25,423 nt of DNA from CAIYRG01 sp036273455 (GCA_036273455.1 DASUHP010000170.1:1-25423), one strand, 5' to 3'. Counted from the first letter of the stretch, positions 8,215-17,217 are shown. The notes: generated from the letters alone by a model not told the origin. A program made the numbers and translations.

Positions 8215-9003
8215 CTACAAAGCGAGGCGGCTTCCGGCAATCAGCAAGGTGCCGGCGAGCACATAGCGCAAAAGCGCATCGGGAACGCGCGGCGCAATAT
8301 AACTGCCGAGAATGATGCCGGGAATCGATCCTGCCAGCAGAAATCCGAGAATGGCGAAATTGGTCGAACCGAGAACGATATGGCCAATCGCTGCGGCGAG
8401 AGTGAGCGGCACGGCATGGGCAATATCGGAGCCGACAATGCGAGCCATCGGCAGGTCGGGATAAAGCAGGATCAGCGCGGTCGCGCCAAGCGCGCCGGCA
8501 CCCACAGATGATAGCGGCACCAGGATTCCCAGCGTCATGCCGACAATGACGGTCAGGCGTTGCGTCGTCTCCGGCGCCATCGCGGTGATTTTGCGGCGGT
8601 AGCGGGTGATGATCTGACGGCGCAGAATCAGGACGATCGCCGTCAGCAACAACATCACCGACAATATGTTGGTGATCAGTTTGTTGGCGGCAGCCGTGTT
8701 CGGGCCGAACCAGCCGAACAGCAGCAGGGTGAATATGGCCATCGGCACACTGCCCATCGCCAGCAGGGCGACGATGCGCCACTGGATGGTTCGCCCCAGA
8801 CCGTGCACCGCCGTGCCGAAAGTCTTGGTGATGGAGGCGTAGAGCAGGTCGGTTCCCACCGCCGTCGAGGGTGGGATACCGAAGAGAAGCACCAGCATCG
8901 GCGTCATCAGCGACCCACCGCCGACCCCCGTCATTCCGACAAGCAGGCCGGTGATGAAGCCGGAAATGACAATACCGAGCTGAGGGGGGACGGCGGGAAG
9001 CAT
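8215..9003 (-). CDS. TauE/SafE-family membrane permease
   Basis: A 262-residue, almost wholly hydrophobic protein with seven or eight predicted helices. It has the internal repeat typical of TauE/SafE (formerly DUF81) proteins: GLLVGMTGVGGGSLMTPMLV near the N-terminus and GILVPLSSVGAGALGATAL at mid-protein. The family exports or imports sulfite, sulfoacetate or other organosulfur anions across the inner membrane, but the substrate here is unknown. It lies 76 bp after nrdJ and 9 bp before the glycosyltransferase on the same strand, so the three may share a transcript. Nothing nearby points to sulfur metabolism. Confidence 0.85.
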   Translation of the reverse strand: MLPAVPPQLGIVISGFITGLLVGMTGVGGGSLMTPMLVLLFGIPPSTAVGTDLLYASITKTFGTAVHGLGRTIQWRIVALLAMGSVPMAIFTLLLFGWFGPNTAAANKLITNILSVMLLLTAIVLILRRQIITRYRRKITAMAPETTQRLTVIVGMTLGILVPLSSVGAGALGATALILLYPDLPMARIVGSDIAHAVPLTLAAAIGHIVLGSTNFAILGFLLAGSIPGIILGSYIAPRVPDALLRYVLAGTLLIAGSRLAL

Positions 9004-9079
9004 CCATGGCGCAGGCGAGATGGCGAGCCAAGATAAGTGAACCCGTGAAGCCTGTCACTCGCCCGGCGAATGGTCGTGC

Positions 9080-12000
9080 TCAGCTACATCCGGTGGTGCC
9101 GCCGCAGGTGTCGCACTTCAGGCATGTGCCATTGCGCACGAGGGTAAAGTTCCCGCAGGAGCCGCAGGCGTCACCTTCATAGCCCTTCAGCCGCGCCTCG
9201 GCCGCGCGGCGCGCGCGCGTCTTCCGCTCGTCGGTACCGCCCGTCATGGCTGCCGGCGCGCCACCTGCCGCCTGCGCCACCAGCATTCCGATTTCCGCGA
9301 CATTGGCTTCGATGTCGCGTGCCGGTGCGGCCCGAGCGGTTTCGGCTTCGCGTGCGACGCGCAGCGAGTTGCCGCCTTTGACCACGACAAGCTGATTCAA
9401 CTGGCCGCGGTAGAAGCCGGCCGATGCGACACGCGAAATCGTCTGCGCCAGTTCAGGCGCCGGGCGGTAGCCATTGTCATCGCCGCCGTCGCCAAGGTCC
9501 TCGTCGGCCGCCGGCGGAACATGAGCAAGATCATTGCGCCCGAGATAGGAGATCGCGAGTTCGCGGAAGATGTAGTCGAGCACACTGGTTGCATTCTTTA
9601 TCGAATCATTTCCGATCACGAGGCCAGCGGGTTCGAAACGGGTGAAGGTGAAGGCATCGACGAATTCTTCGAGCGGCACGCCATATTGCAGCCCAATGGA
9701 AATGGCGATGGCGAAATTGTTCATCAGTGAACGGAAGGCCGCGCCTTCCTTGTGCATGTCGATGAAGATTTCGCCAGGGCGGCCATCCTCATACTCGCCG
9801 GTGCGCAAATACACCTTATGCCCGCCGACAATGGATTTCTGCGTGTAGCCCTTGCGCCGATGCGGCAGGCGTTCGCGTTCGCGGATGCGTTCGATGGTCT
9901 TTTCAACGATGCGCTCGGTGATCACCGTGGCGCGCGCCGCAATCGGCTGTGATACGATCTCTTCGACGGCGTCGTCATCATCGTCGAGCTGCAATACCGA
10001 GGATGCAAGCGGTTGGGACAGCTTCGAGCCATCGCGGTAGAGTGCGTTCGCCTTCAGACCCAGTTTCCAGGACATCAGATAGGCGTCGCCGCAATCCTTC
10101 ACGGTGGCCGCGTTCGGCATATTGATGGTCTTGGAAATCGCCCCGGAAATGAACGGCTGGCACGCCGCCAGCATGCGGATGTGGCTGGCCACCGACAGCG
10201 CCCGCTTGCCGGTGCGGCCGCAGGGATTGGCGCAGTCGAAGACCGGCAGGTGCCCAGGTTTCAGGTGGGGCGCGCCTTCCAGAGTCATGGCGCCGCAGAC
10301 GTGAAGATTGGCGGCCTCGATTTCCGCCCGGCTAAAGCCGAGTGCTTTCAGGAGATCGAAATCCGGCGCATCGAGCTCGGCATCGGTGAAGTTCAGAACG
10401 TCTTTGCAGAAGGTTTCGCCGAGCGTCCAGCGGTTGAAGACGAAGCGGATGTCGAAGGCCTGTTCGAGCGCGCGTTCAACGGCCGCGATTTCGGATTCGC
10501 CGAAGCCTTTCGCAACCAGTGCCTCATGGGAAATCGCGCTGCAGCCCACCAGCGAGCCATAACCCACCGCATACCGGACAATCTCTTCGATCTGGCCGGC
10601 CGCGTAGCCGAGAGTCTTCAGCGCTTCCGGGACACAGCGGTTGATGATTTTGAAATAGCCGCCGCCCGCCAGCTTTTTGAATTTCACCAGGGCAAAATCG
10701 GGCTCAATGCCGGTGGTGTCGCAGTCCATGAGAAGGCCGATCGTCCCGGTCGGCGCGATGACGGTCGCCTGGGCATTGCGGAAACCATGTTCGCTGCCAA
10801 GGCGCAGGGCGTCATCCCAGGCGCGCTTCGCGGCCGCGGACAATGCGGCATCGGCAATCGCCTCATGGTCGAGTGCGACCGGCTGCGTCGCGAGGTGCTC
10901 GTAGCCGGCATTATCGCCGTAGGCCGCGCGGCGGTGATTGCGGACCACGCGCAGCATGTCCTCGCGGTTTTCACCAAACCGGCGGAATGCGCCGAGTTCA
11001 CCCGCCATTTCGGCCGAAGTCGCATATGAGACGCCGGTAAGCACCGACGTAATGGCGCCGGCAATCGCGCGCGCCTCGCGCGAATCATAGGGAATGCCGG
11101 CCGACATCAGGAGCCCGCCGATATTGGCGTAGCCGAGCCCGAGCGTGCGGTAGTCAAAGGACAGCTGGGCAATTTCCTTTGACGGGAATTGCGCCATCAG
11201 CACCGAAATCTCCAGCACGACGGTCCATAGCCGCACCGCATGTTCGAATGACGTGGCGTCGAACTGCTTCGTCGCCGGCTGCCGGAACGCCATCAGATTG
11301 AGTGAGGCGAGATTGCAGGCCGTGTCGTCGAGGAACATATACTCCGAGCACGGATTGGATGCGCGGATTTCGCCACCCTTCGGGCACGTGTGCCAGTCAT
11401 TGATGGTGGTGTGGAATTGCATGCCGGGATCGGCGCAGGCCCAGGCCGCGTAGGAAATCTTGTCCCACAGGTGCCGCGCCTTCACGGTCCGATGCACCTT
11501 ACCATCCTTGCGGCGGCGCAATTCCCAATCCCTGTCGAGGGCTACCGCGTCAAGAAATGCGTCACTGACCCGCACGGTATTGTTGGAATTCTGGCCGGCC
11601 ACCGACATATAGGCTTCGGAATCCCAATCCGTATCGTAAACGCGGAAATCGATGCGGTCATGGCCCTGTTTGGCAAAGGCGATCACCCGCTCGACGTAAT
11701 TTTCGGGGATGAATGATTTACGTGCCGCCTTGATTTCGCGCTTGAGCGCCGGATTGAGTTTGGGATCAAAGCAGTCATCGCCCGATCCTTCGCAATTGCG
11801 GCAGGCGGCGATGATGGCATTCAGATGTTTTTCGGTGAGTTTGGAGCCGGAAACGAGGGCCGCAACTTTCTGCTCCTCGATCACTTTCCAGTTGATGAAC
11901 GCCTCGATATCGGGATGATCGGCATCGACAATCACCATCTTGGCCGCGCGCCGCGTCGTGCCACCCGATTTGATCGCACCTGCGGCGCGATCGCCGATTT

Positions 12001-12778
12001 TCAGGAAGCTCATCAGGCCGGAGGATTTTCCGCCGCCCGATAGAGGTTCGTTTTCTCCGCGCAGGCTGGAGAAATTGCTTCCGGTGCCGGAGCCGTATTT
12101 GAACAGGCGCGCCTCGCGCGTCCACAGATCCATGATGCCGCCTTCATTGACGAGATCGTCGGCGACGCTCTGGATGAAGCAGGCATGCGGCTGCGGATGG
12201 TCGTAAGCCGAGGATGACCGCGTCAGTTCGGCGGTTTTAAAGTCGACATAATAATGCCCCTGGCTCGGACCATCGATGCCATAGGCCCAATGCAGGCCGG
12301 TGTTGAACCATTGCGGCGAATTCGGCGCCGCGCGCTGCGTCGCCAGCATGTGGCAGAGTTCGTCATAAAAGCTGCGCGCATCTTCGTGGCTGTCGAAGTA
12401 ACCCCCTTTCCAGCCCCAATAGGTCCAGGTGCCGGCGAGGCGATGGAACACCTGGCGTGCGCTGGTTTCGCCGGTAGTGCGGGGTGCATCCGGGGGCAGG
12501 CTGGCGAGCTTTTCTTCGTCTGCGACATGGCGCCAGAGGAATGAGGGGACATCACTTTCTTCAACCGGCTTGAGGCAGTTGGGCACGCCGGCGCGCCGGA
12601 AATATTTCTGCGCCAGCACGTCGCAGGCTACCTGGCTCCAGTTTTCCGGTACGTCGATGCCCTCCTGCCGGAATACTGTCGATCCATCGGGATTGCGGAT
12701 TTCGCTGGTCGCCGAATGAAACGCGATGCCCTCATATGGCGAATGTCCTTCGGTGGTGAAAACTCGACGTATCCGCAT
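9080..12778 (-). CDS. nrdJ: Vitamin B12-dependent (class II) ribonucleotide reductase
   Basis: A 1232-residue adenosylcobalamin-dependent reductase that makes deoxyribonucleotides from ribonucleotides with or without oxygen. Visible are NPCSE (residues 475-479; radical-site Cys477 and Glu479), QNSNNTVRVSD, GTGSNFSSLRG, an ATVIAPTGTIGLLMDCD phosphate-binding region, SISGAISKTINMPN-like text near residue 890, and a C-terminal zinc ribbon (CGSCGNFTLV to CLKCDTCGGTTGC). The C-terminal cysteines are also the expected thioredoxin-reactive end. Length matches alphaproteobacterial NrdJ. The ATG at 12778 is preferred over the longer frame (to 12937) because GGGGAG lies 5 nt upstream and the extra 53 residues look non-native. 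I saw no NrdR box or B12 riboswitch in the leader. Confidence 0.95.
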   Translation of the reverse strand: MRIRRVFTTEGHSPYEGIAFHSATSEIRNPDGSTVFRQEGIDVPENWSQVACDVLAQKYFRRAGVPNCLKPVEESDVPSFLWRHVADEEKLASLPPDAPRTTGETSARQVFHRLAGTWTYWGWKGGYFDSHEDARSFYDELCHMLATQRAAPNSPQWFNTGLHWAYGIDGPSQGHYYVDFKTAELTRSSSAYDHPQPHACFIQSVADDLVNEGGIMDLWTREARLFKYGSGTGSNFSSLRGENEPLSGGGKSSGLMSFLKIGDRAAGAIKSGGTTRRAAKMVIVDADHPDIEAFINWKVIEEQKVAALVSGSKLTEKHLNAIIAACRNCEGSGDDCFDPKLNPALKREIKAARKSFIPENYVERVIAFAKQGHDRIDFRVYDTDWDSEAYMSVAGQNSNNTVRVSDAFLDAVALDRDWELRRRKDGKVHRTVKARHLWDKISYAAWACADPGMQFHTTINDWHTCPKGGEIRASNPCSEYMFLDDTACNLASLNLMAFRQPATKQFDATSFEHAVRLWTVVLEISVLMAQFPSKEIAQLSFDYRTLGLGYANIGGLLMSAGIPYDSREARAIAGAITSVLTGVSYATSAEMAGELGAFRRFGENREDMLRVVRNHRRAAYGDNAGYEHLATQPVALDHEAIADAALSAAAKRAWDDALRLGSEHGFRNAQATVIAPTGTIGLLMDCDTTGIEPDFALVKFKKLAGGGYFKIINRCVPEALKTLGYAAGQIEEIVRYAVGYGSLVGCSAISHEALVAKGFGESEIAAVERALEQAFDIRFVFNRWTLGETFCKDVLNFTDAELDAPDFDLLKALGFSRAEIEAANLHVCGAMTLEGAPHLKPGHLPVFDCANPCGRTGKRALSVASHIRMLAACQPFISGAISKTINMPNAATVKDCGDAYLMSWKLGLKANALYRDGSKLSQPLASSVLQLDDDDDAVEEIVSQPIAARATVITERIVEKTIERIRERERLPHRRKGYTQKSIVGGHKVYLRTGEYEDGRPGEIFIDMHKEGAAFRSLMNNFAIAISIGLQYGVPLEEFVDAFTFTRFEPAGLVIGNDSIKNATSVLDYIFRELAISYLGRNDLAHVPPAADEDLGDGGDDNGYRPAPELAQTISRVASAGFYRGQLNQLVVVKGGNSLRVAREAETARAAPARDIEANVAEIGMLVAQAAGGAPAAMTGGTDERKTRARRAAEARLKGYEGDACGSCGNFTLVRNGTCLKCDTCGGTTGCS

Positions 12779-13008
12779 GTCTACTCCCCATCCCCTGATC
12801 CGGCCTGCACAAAGCTTGGCCGTGTCCGAAATGCGCTGTTGCTGCGCCTCCGGTGCGCTCTTGCCCGTTTCCCGTGATTCCCCGCTACAACGATCAGCGA
12901 AGGATGTGCAGACTACCCGATCTTGGGTCGGGCGCAAGCATTTTGTGCATTAGGTGGAGAAATTATCTACATGTTGGGGCAATATCTAACAAAAGATGGA
13001 GCGGTCGC
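12779..13008. other. Divergent intergenic region between nrdJ and the DUF486 gene
   Basis: 230 bp with no credible gene. It must hold promoters for both flanking genes. A short dyad, CCCGA and TCGGG around a 7-nt loop, lies at 12916-12932. On the plus strand TTTTGT (12941-12946) and TATCTA (12964-12969), 17 nt apart, are a weak promoter candidate for the DUF486 gene. No conserved riboswitch core is recognisable. Confidence 0.5.
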
Positions 13009-13359
13009 ATGAGTCTGAAGTGGGAGTTTCTGGCGCCGGTCTTCCTCCTTTGCGTCTCCAACACCTTCATGACGTTTGCCTGGTATGGCCAGCTGAAATT
13101 CCCCAATACGTCGCTCTGGGTGTTGATTCCGGCCTCCTGGGGCGTCGCATTCTTTGAATATTGCTTCGCGGTGCCGGCGAATCATTTTGGGGCGCGGGTC
13201 TATTCCGTGGCGCAACTGAAGGTGATTCAGGAGGTGATTACGCTCATCGTATTTGCGGGGTTTGTGCCGCTCTATTTCGGCCAAACGCTGAAATGGAATC
13301 ACGCGGTGGCGTTTTGTTTTCTGGTGCTGGCGGCCTGGTTTGGATTTCGCGAAACTTAG
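13009..13359 (+). CDS. DUF486 (DMT-like) small membrane protein
   Basis: A 116-residue protein with four predicted transmembrane helices. It matches the DUF486 family pattern: an N-terminal LLCVSNTFMTFAWYGQLKF, a central ASWGVAFFEYCFAVPANHFG, and QLKVIQEVITLIVFAGFVPLYFG. The family is related to small drug/metabolite transporters, but no substrate is established. The ATG at 13009 has GGAG 7 nt upstream and gives the normal family length, whereas the longer frame from 12853 adds a non-hydrophobic, non-conserved head. The next gene starts 76 bp downstream on the same strand. Confidence 0.88.
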   Translation: MSLKWEFLAPVFLLCVSNTFMTFAWYGQLKFPNTSLWVLIPASWGVAFFEYCFAVPANHFGARVYSVAQLKVIQEVITLIVFAGFVPLYFGQTLKWNHAVAFCFLVLAAWFGFRET

Positions 13360-13435
13360 GTTGATGATTCGTTGATGTCGTCGCGTTTGCGCTATTGCGC
13401 GAGACGATTATATTCCGCGCCGAATTGGAGTCGTC

Positions 13436-13816
13436 ATGTTTTCATTGCGTCAGCTATTTGTGTGGTGGTTCAACGCCACGCCCGGAACCCTGCTCACGAC
13501 CTGGCTGCACGGCAAGTCTGTGGGGCAGGATTCCTTTGGGAATCGTTATTACCAGTCGGGTGATGGCAAACGGCGGTGGGTGATTTACGCCGGCACGGTG
13601 GACGGTTCGCGCGTGCCGCCGGAATGGCATGGCTGGTTACACCATACTTTCGCCAAACCACCGACGGAGGATCCGCCAAAGCGAAAGCCGTGGGAAAAGG
13701 AATATGTTCCGAATCTGAGCGGTACACCGGATGCCTGGCATCCCGAGGGGAGTCTATGGGCCGACGGCAAACGCGCCCCCGCCACCGGCGATTATGAAGC
13801 GTGGCGCCCGGATTGA
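13436..13816 (+). CDS. NDUFA12-like NADH:ubiquinone oxidoreductase accessory protein
   Basis: A 126-residue homologue of the complex I accessory subunit NDUFA12 (B17.2), which alphaproteobacteria share with mitochondria. Signatures are the FVWWFNATPGTLLTTWLHG head, GNRYYQS, RRWVIYAG, VPPEWHGWLHHT and the proline-rich tail (AWHPEGSLWADGKRAPATGDYEAWRPD). The role is at the peripheral arm of complex I on the cytoplasmic side of the membrane. The ATG is preceded by TTGGAG with 5-nt spacing. mlaD follows 4 bp after its stop, so the two are probably cotranscribed; the main nuo operon is not in this window. Confidence 0.93.
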   Translation: MFSLRQLFVWWFNATPGTLLTTWLHGKSVGQDSFGNRYYQSGDGKRRWVIYAGTVDGSRVPPEWHGWLHHTFAKPPTEDPPKRKPWEKEYVPNLSGTPDAWHPEGSLWADGKRAPATGDYEAWRPD

Positions 13817-13820
13817 GATC

Positions 13821-14333
13821 ATGCACAATTCGCTCGTTGAGACTTTGATTGGCGCTGTGGTGATTGCAGTCGCCGTGGTGTTTCTGGTCTTCGCCTATAC
13901 CGGTTCGGGTGTCGGCGCTGTCGCCGGCGGATATGACGTCAGCGCGCGGTTCGACCGCGCCGATGGCGTCAATGTCGGCACCGATGTGCGGCTGTCCGGC
14001 ATCAAGGTGGGGACGGTTTCGAAGTTGGGGCTCGATCCTAAAACCTATAATGCCGTGGCGACATTGACGCTGGCAAACAATGTCAGGCTGCCGGACGATT
14101 CCTCCGTCCGAATCACATCGGATGGCCTGCTCGGGAATCAGTATCTTTCGATCGAACCCGGCGGCTCAATGCAGATGATCAAGGCGGGCGGGCAGATCGA
14201 AAACACGCAAGGGTCGATCGATTTGATCGGATTGCTCGGCAAGTTCGCGTTCAGTCCAGGTGCATCCGGAGCCGGTGGCGGTGCCCCCGCGGCACCGGGC
14301 GGTGCAGCCACTGCAGGTGCAGGCGTCAAGTGA
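13821..14333 (+). CDS. mlaD: Phospholipid transport MCE protein MlaD
   Basis: A 170-residue protein with one N-terminal transmembrane helix (about residues 7-26) and a single periplasmic MCE domain (about 38-118). The domain has YDVSARFDRADGVNVGTDVRLSGIKVGTV and then SSVRITSDGLLGNQYLSIEPGG, as in MlaD. MlaD is the substrate-binding subunit of the Mla ABC system, which moves phospholipids between inner and outer membranes to maintain outer-membrane asymmetry. The rest of the complex (mlaEFBC) is not nearby, which is usual for this detached alphaproteobacterial locus. The C-terminus is a low-complexity Gly/Ala/Pro tail. Its stop overlaps the next start (GTGA). Confidence 0.9.
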   Translation: MHNSLVETLIGAVVIAVAVVFLVFAYTGSGVGAVAGGYDVSARFDRADGVNVGTDVRLSGIKVGTVSKLGLDPKTYNAVATLTLANNVRLPDDSSVRITSDGLLGNQYLSIEPGGSMQMIKAGGQIENTQGSIDLIGLLGKFAFSPGASGAGGGAPAAPGGAATAGAGVK

Positions 14334-14887
14334 TTCGGCATGCCGCGCTCGCGCTATTTCTGACGGCTGCTTTGGTGGGCGGCGTTCAGGCGGCTTCAAT
14401 ATTCGGCGGCAGAAAACCTGCGCTCGCACCGGTAGCTCCGGCGCAGCCGGCCCAACCGGCACCACCTCCTACGCTAAGCGAAGCTCATGCCGATGCCCAC
14501 GGCGTCAAGCGCCTGGCCATTTTGCGTGCGCTGGACAAAATTTCCGGGCGTACGACGGACATCGATGCACCGGCCGGTGTGCCCGTCCGCTATGGGCCCC
14601 TCATTATCACCGCCGAATATTGTTACACGGTACCGCCGGAACAACCGCCGGAGACGACGGCGTTTGTCCAGATTGATGAAGCCGATCCTGGTCAGCCGGT
14701 GAAACGGTTGTTCTCGGGATGGATGTTTGCTTCGTCGCCGGCGCTGAATGCGCTGGAGCACCCCACCTATGATGTGTGGGTGATCAACTGCAAAACCGAT
14801 GAACCGGCCAAACCTCCAGGCGAGGCCGCCGGCGCGCTGGGAGCAACAGCGCCCACACCGGCACCGGGATCCGCCGGCAAGCAATAG
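14330..14887 (+). CDS. DUF2155 exported protein
   Basis: A 185-residue protein with a signal peptide (cleavage probably after VQA, residue 21), a proline/alanine linker (about 32-47) and a DUF2155 domain from about residue 60 to 150. Domain marks are LDKISGRTTDIDAPAGVPVRYGPL, EYCYTVPPEQPPETTAFVQI and FSGWMFASSPALNALEHPTYDVWVINCK, including two cysteines that could pair in the periplasm. The function is not established. It starts at a GTG overlapping the mlaD stop. The last ~40 residues, from about YDVWVINCK onward, lie over the end of aat on the opposite strand; most of this stretch is a low-complexity Pro/Ala/Gly tail. Confidence 0.88.
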   Translation: MIRHAALALFLTAALVGGVQAASIFGGRKPALAPVAPAQPAQPAPPPTLSEAHADAHGVKRLAILRALDKISGRTTDIDAPAGVPVRYGPLIITAEYCYTVPPEQPPETTAFVQIDEADPGQPVKRLFSGWMFASSPALNALEHPTYDVWVINCKTDEPAKPPGEAAGALGATAPTPAPGSAGKQ

Positions 14888-15474
14888 AAATCGGCGTTGA
14901 CGGCGAGCGCTTCCGACAACAATTGCTGAAACTCTTCCTCGCTGACCGCGATCGCGCCGAACTGGTCGAGATGCGGATTGGGGAATTGCGCATCCAGCAG
15001 TTTGAACCCGCCGGCCTTCAGGCGAGCCGCAAGATGCACCAGCGCGACCTTGCTTGCTTCCCGTTCGCGGGAGAATTTGCTTTCGGCAAAAAACGCTCCG
15101 CCAATCGCAAGGCCATAAAGACCACCCTTCAGCGATTCGCCGTGCCAGACCTCGATCGAATGGGCGATTCTGCGCTCATACAAAGTTTCGAACACTTCGA
15201 TGATTGCGGCATTGATCCAGGTGTCGCGGCGCTCGGGGCGCGATTCGGCACAGCCGCGGATCACCTCGGAAAAGGCCCGGTCGGCTGTCACCCGGAAATG
15301 GTCCGACCGGACAACACGCGCGAGACGGCGCGGCACATGGAACGTCTCCAGCGGGATGATTCCGCGCTCATGCGGCCGGATCCACAGCACCTCTTCGGCA
15401 TTTCGGCTTTCCGCCATGGGGAAAATGCCAAGCCGGTAGGCCAACAGCAATTCTTCGGGGTTGATGCTGCTCAC
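14767..15474 (-). CDS. aat: Leucyl/phenylalanyl-tRNA--protein transferase
   Basis: A 235-residue enzyme that adds Leu or Phe from tRNA to the N-terminus of proteins with basic N-termini, marking them for ClpS/ClpAP degradation (N-degron pathway). Family motifs are LAYRLGIFPM (11-20), WIRPHERGIIPLE, DTWINAAIIEVF, AHSIEVWHGESLKGGLYGLAIGGAFFAESKFS and LLDAQFPNPHL (159-169). The GTG start at 15474 lies 7 nt from the doxX stop; the frame extends further upstream but only through doxX. The end, SVLQLITHTS, resembles the usual Aat terminus and is preceded by a Gly/Ala/Pro-rich insert. That insert is antiparallel to the DUF2155 tail over 121 bp. It is the last gene of aroQ-accB-accC-doxX-aat. Confidence 0.92.
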   Translation of the reverse strand: MSSINPEELLLAYRLGIFPMAESRNAEEVLWIRPHERGIIPLETFHVPRRLARVVRSDHFRVTADRAFSEVIRGCAESRPERRDTWINAAIIEVFETLYERRIAHSIEVWHGESLKGGLYGLAIGGAFFAESKFSREREASKVALVHLAARLKAGGFKLLDAQFPNPHLDQFGAIAVSEEEFQQLLSEALAVNADFYCLPADPGAGVGAVAPSAPAASPGGLAGSSVLQLITHTS

Positions 15475-15481
15475 GCGGTTA

Positions 15482-15859
15482 TCATGCGCGCGTGAAGGTC
15501 CATCGTCCGCCGCCGGCTGCGGCCAAATAGAGGAATACGAAACAATAAAGCACCATCGCTTCGCCGCCATTGGCGAGGGGATAAAAACTGTTTCGCACGT
15601 GCATCCACCAGTAACCAACCGCCATTTCGCCGGACAGCAGAAAAGCCACTATACGCGTGCGGATGCCAAGCGTGACCAGAATCCCGCCGATGGTTTCCAG
15701 GACACCGGTGAAGAGCAGGAGCGGCAATGCGAGCCGTCCAGGCGGTGCCACCGGAAAGCCGAACAGCTTTTGCGTTCCGTGCTCGAGGAAGGTGATGCCG
15801 GTTGCCACGCGCATCAGGCTGAGAAGTTCTGGCTTGAAGCGTTGCAGGGGGTCCAGCAT
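15482..15859 (-). CDS. DoxX-family membrane protein
   Basis: A 125-residue protein with four predicted helices. It matches the DoxX pattern: LLSLMRVATGITFLEHGTQKLFG, then GVLETIGGILVTLGIRTRIVAFLLSGEMAVGYWW. Bacterial DoxX proteins are small inner-membrane proteins linked loosely to redox and detoxification functions; no activity can be assigned. The ATG at 15859 has GAGGGA 4 nt upstream and leaves 11 nt after the accC stop, which is better than the GTG at 15871 inside that stop. Its position between accC and aat, 7 nt before aat, makes it part of the same operon. Confidence 0.85.
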   Translation of the reverse strand: MLDPLQRFKPELLSLMRVATGITFLEHGTQKLFGFPVAPPGRLALPLLLFTGVLETIGGILVTLGIRTRIVAFLLSGEMAVGYWWMHVRNSFYPLANGGEAMVLYCFVFLYLAAAGGGRWTFTRA

Positions 15860-15870
15860 GGCGTCCCTCA

Positions 15871-17217
15871 CTAGGCTTTGCGTTGGCTGAGATAATTCTC
15901 CAGCCAGTGAATATTGTAGGCGCCGTCCAGGATGTCGGGCTGTTTGATCAGTTCCTGGAACAGCGGAATGGTCGTTTCAATACCGCCGACCACCAATTCA
16001 TCGAGAGCGCGGCGCAGACGCATTAGACATTCGTTGCGGTTCCTGCCATGCACGATCAGCTTGCCGACAAGGCTGTCGTAATAGGGCGGCATGCGGTACC
16101 CGGAATACGCGCCTGAATCCATTCTTACGCCAAGGCCGCCGGGGGCGTGAAATTCGGTGATCCGCCCGGGTGACGGCAGGAAGGTGAACGGATTTTCCGC
16201 GTTGATGCGGCATTCGATGGCGTGTCCGGCAATGACAACATCCTGCTGGTCGAATTCGAGCTGTCCGCCGTCGGCAATGCGGATTTGTTCGCGCACGATG
16301 TCCATTCCGGTGATGAGTTCGGTCACCGGATGTTCGACCTGCAATCTGGTGTTCATCTCGATGAAAAAGAATTCGCCGTTCTCGTAGAGGAATTCGACGG
16401 TGCCGACGCCGAGGTAACCAAGCTTCGATAGTCCGCGGGTGACAATGCCGCCGATCTTTTCGCGTGCGTCGGGATTGAGAGCGGGCGAGGGGGCTTCTTC
16501 CCAGACTTTCTGGTGCCGCCGTTGCAGCGAGCAGTCGCGTTCGCCAAGATGCAGCACCTTGCCGCGCGAATCGGCAATCACCTGGATTTCGATGTGGCGC
16601 GGCTTGTCGAGATATCTTTCCATGTACACGTCGTCATTGCCAAAGGCGGCTTTGGCTTCGGCGCGCGCGGTCGAATAAGCGAGCGGCAATTCCGACGGTG
16701 AGCGCGCGACTTTCATCCCGCGCCCGCCGCCGCCTGCGGTTGCCTTGATCAGAACCGGATAGCCGAGATCTTTGGCCGCCGATGCGGCTTCCGTTTCGGA
16801 AGCCACCGCTCCATCAGAGCCAGGCACCGTGGGAATACCGAGCGAGGTCGCTGCCTGCTTGGCGGCGATTTTGTCGCCCATCAAACGGATATGTTCCGGT
16901 TGTGGTCCGATGAAGATCAGTTTGTGGGCAGTGACGATATCCGCGAAATTGGCGTTCTCGGACAAAAATCCGTACCCCGGATGGACAGCATCGGCGCCGG
17001 TGATCTCGCAGGCCGAGATGATCGCCGGAATATTCAGATAGGATTGCGCAGCCGGCGGGGGACCGATGCAAACCGATTCGTCGGCAAGCCGCACATGCAT
17101 GGCCTCGGAATCGGCGGTGGAATGAATCGCCACCGTCGCGATGCCCATTTCCTTGCAGGCGCGATTGATCCGGAGCGCGATTTCGCCGCGGTTGGCAATC
17201 AGGACTTTTTCGATCAC
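15871..17217 (-). CDS. accC: Biotin carboxylase subunit of acetyl-CoA carboxylase
   Basis: A 448-residue ATP-grasp enzyme that carboxylates the biotin carried by AccB, the first half-reaction of malonyl-CoA synthesis for fatty acids. Signatures are the N-terminal KVLIANRGEIALRI, HPGYGFLSEN, the glycine-rich ATP loop ATAGGGGRGMKVA (159-171), HLGERDCSLQRRHQKVWEEAPSP and EMNTRLQVEHPVTE (catalytic region). Length matches E. coli AccC (449 aa). It begins 7 nt after accB on the same strand, the standard accB-accC pair. Confidence 0.97.
   Translation of the reverse strand: MIEKVLIANRGEIALRINRACKEMGIATVAIHSTADSEAMHVRLADESVCIGPPPAAQSYLNIPAIISACEITGADAVHPGYGFLSENANFADIVTAHKLIFIGPQPEHIRLMGDKIAAKQAATSLGIPTVPGSDGAVASETEAASAAKDLGYPVLIKATAGGGGRGMKVARSPSELPLAYSTARAEAKAAFGNDDVYMERYLDKPRHIEIQVIADSRGKVLHLGERDCSLQRRHQKVWEEAPSPALNPDAREKIGGIVTRGLSKLGYLGVGTVEFLYENGEFFFIEMNTRLQVEHPVTELITGMDIVREQIRIADGGQLEFDQQDVVIAGHAIECRINAENPFTFLPSPGRITEFHAPGGLGVRMDSGAYSGYRMPPYYDSLVGKLIVHGRNRNECLMRLRRALDELVVGGIETTIPLFQELIKQPDILDGAYNIHWLENYLSQRKA

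Noticed and set aside
12779..13008. Cobalamin riboswitch in front of the B12-dependent nrdJ
   Set aside because: The leader shows no B12-box (GCCACTG) or other conserved core on the nrdJ strand; only short, weak dyads.
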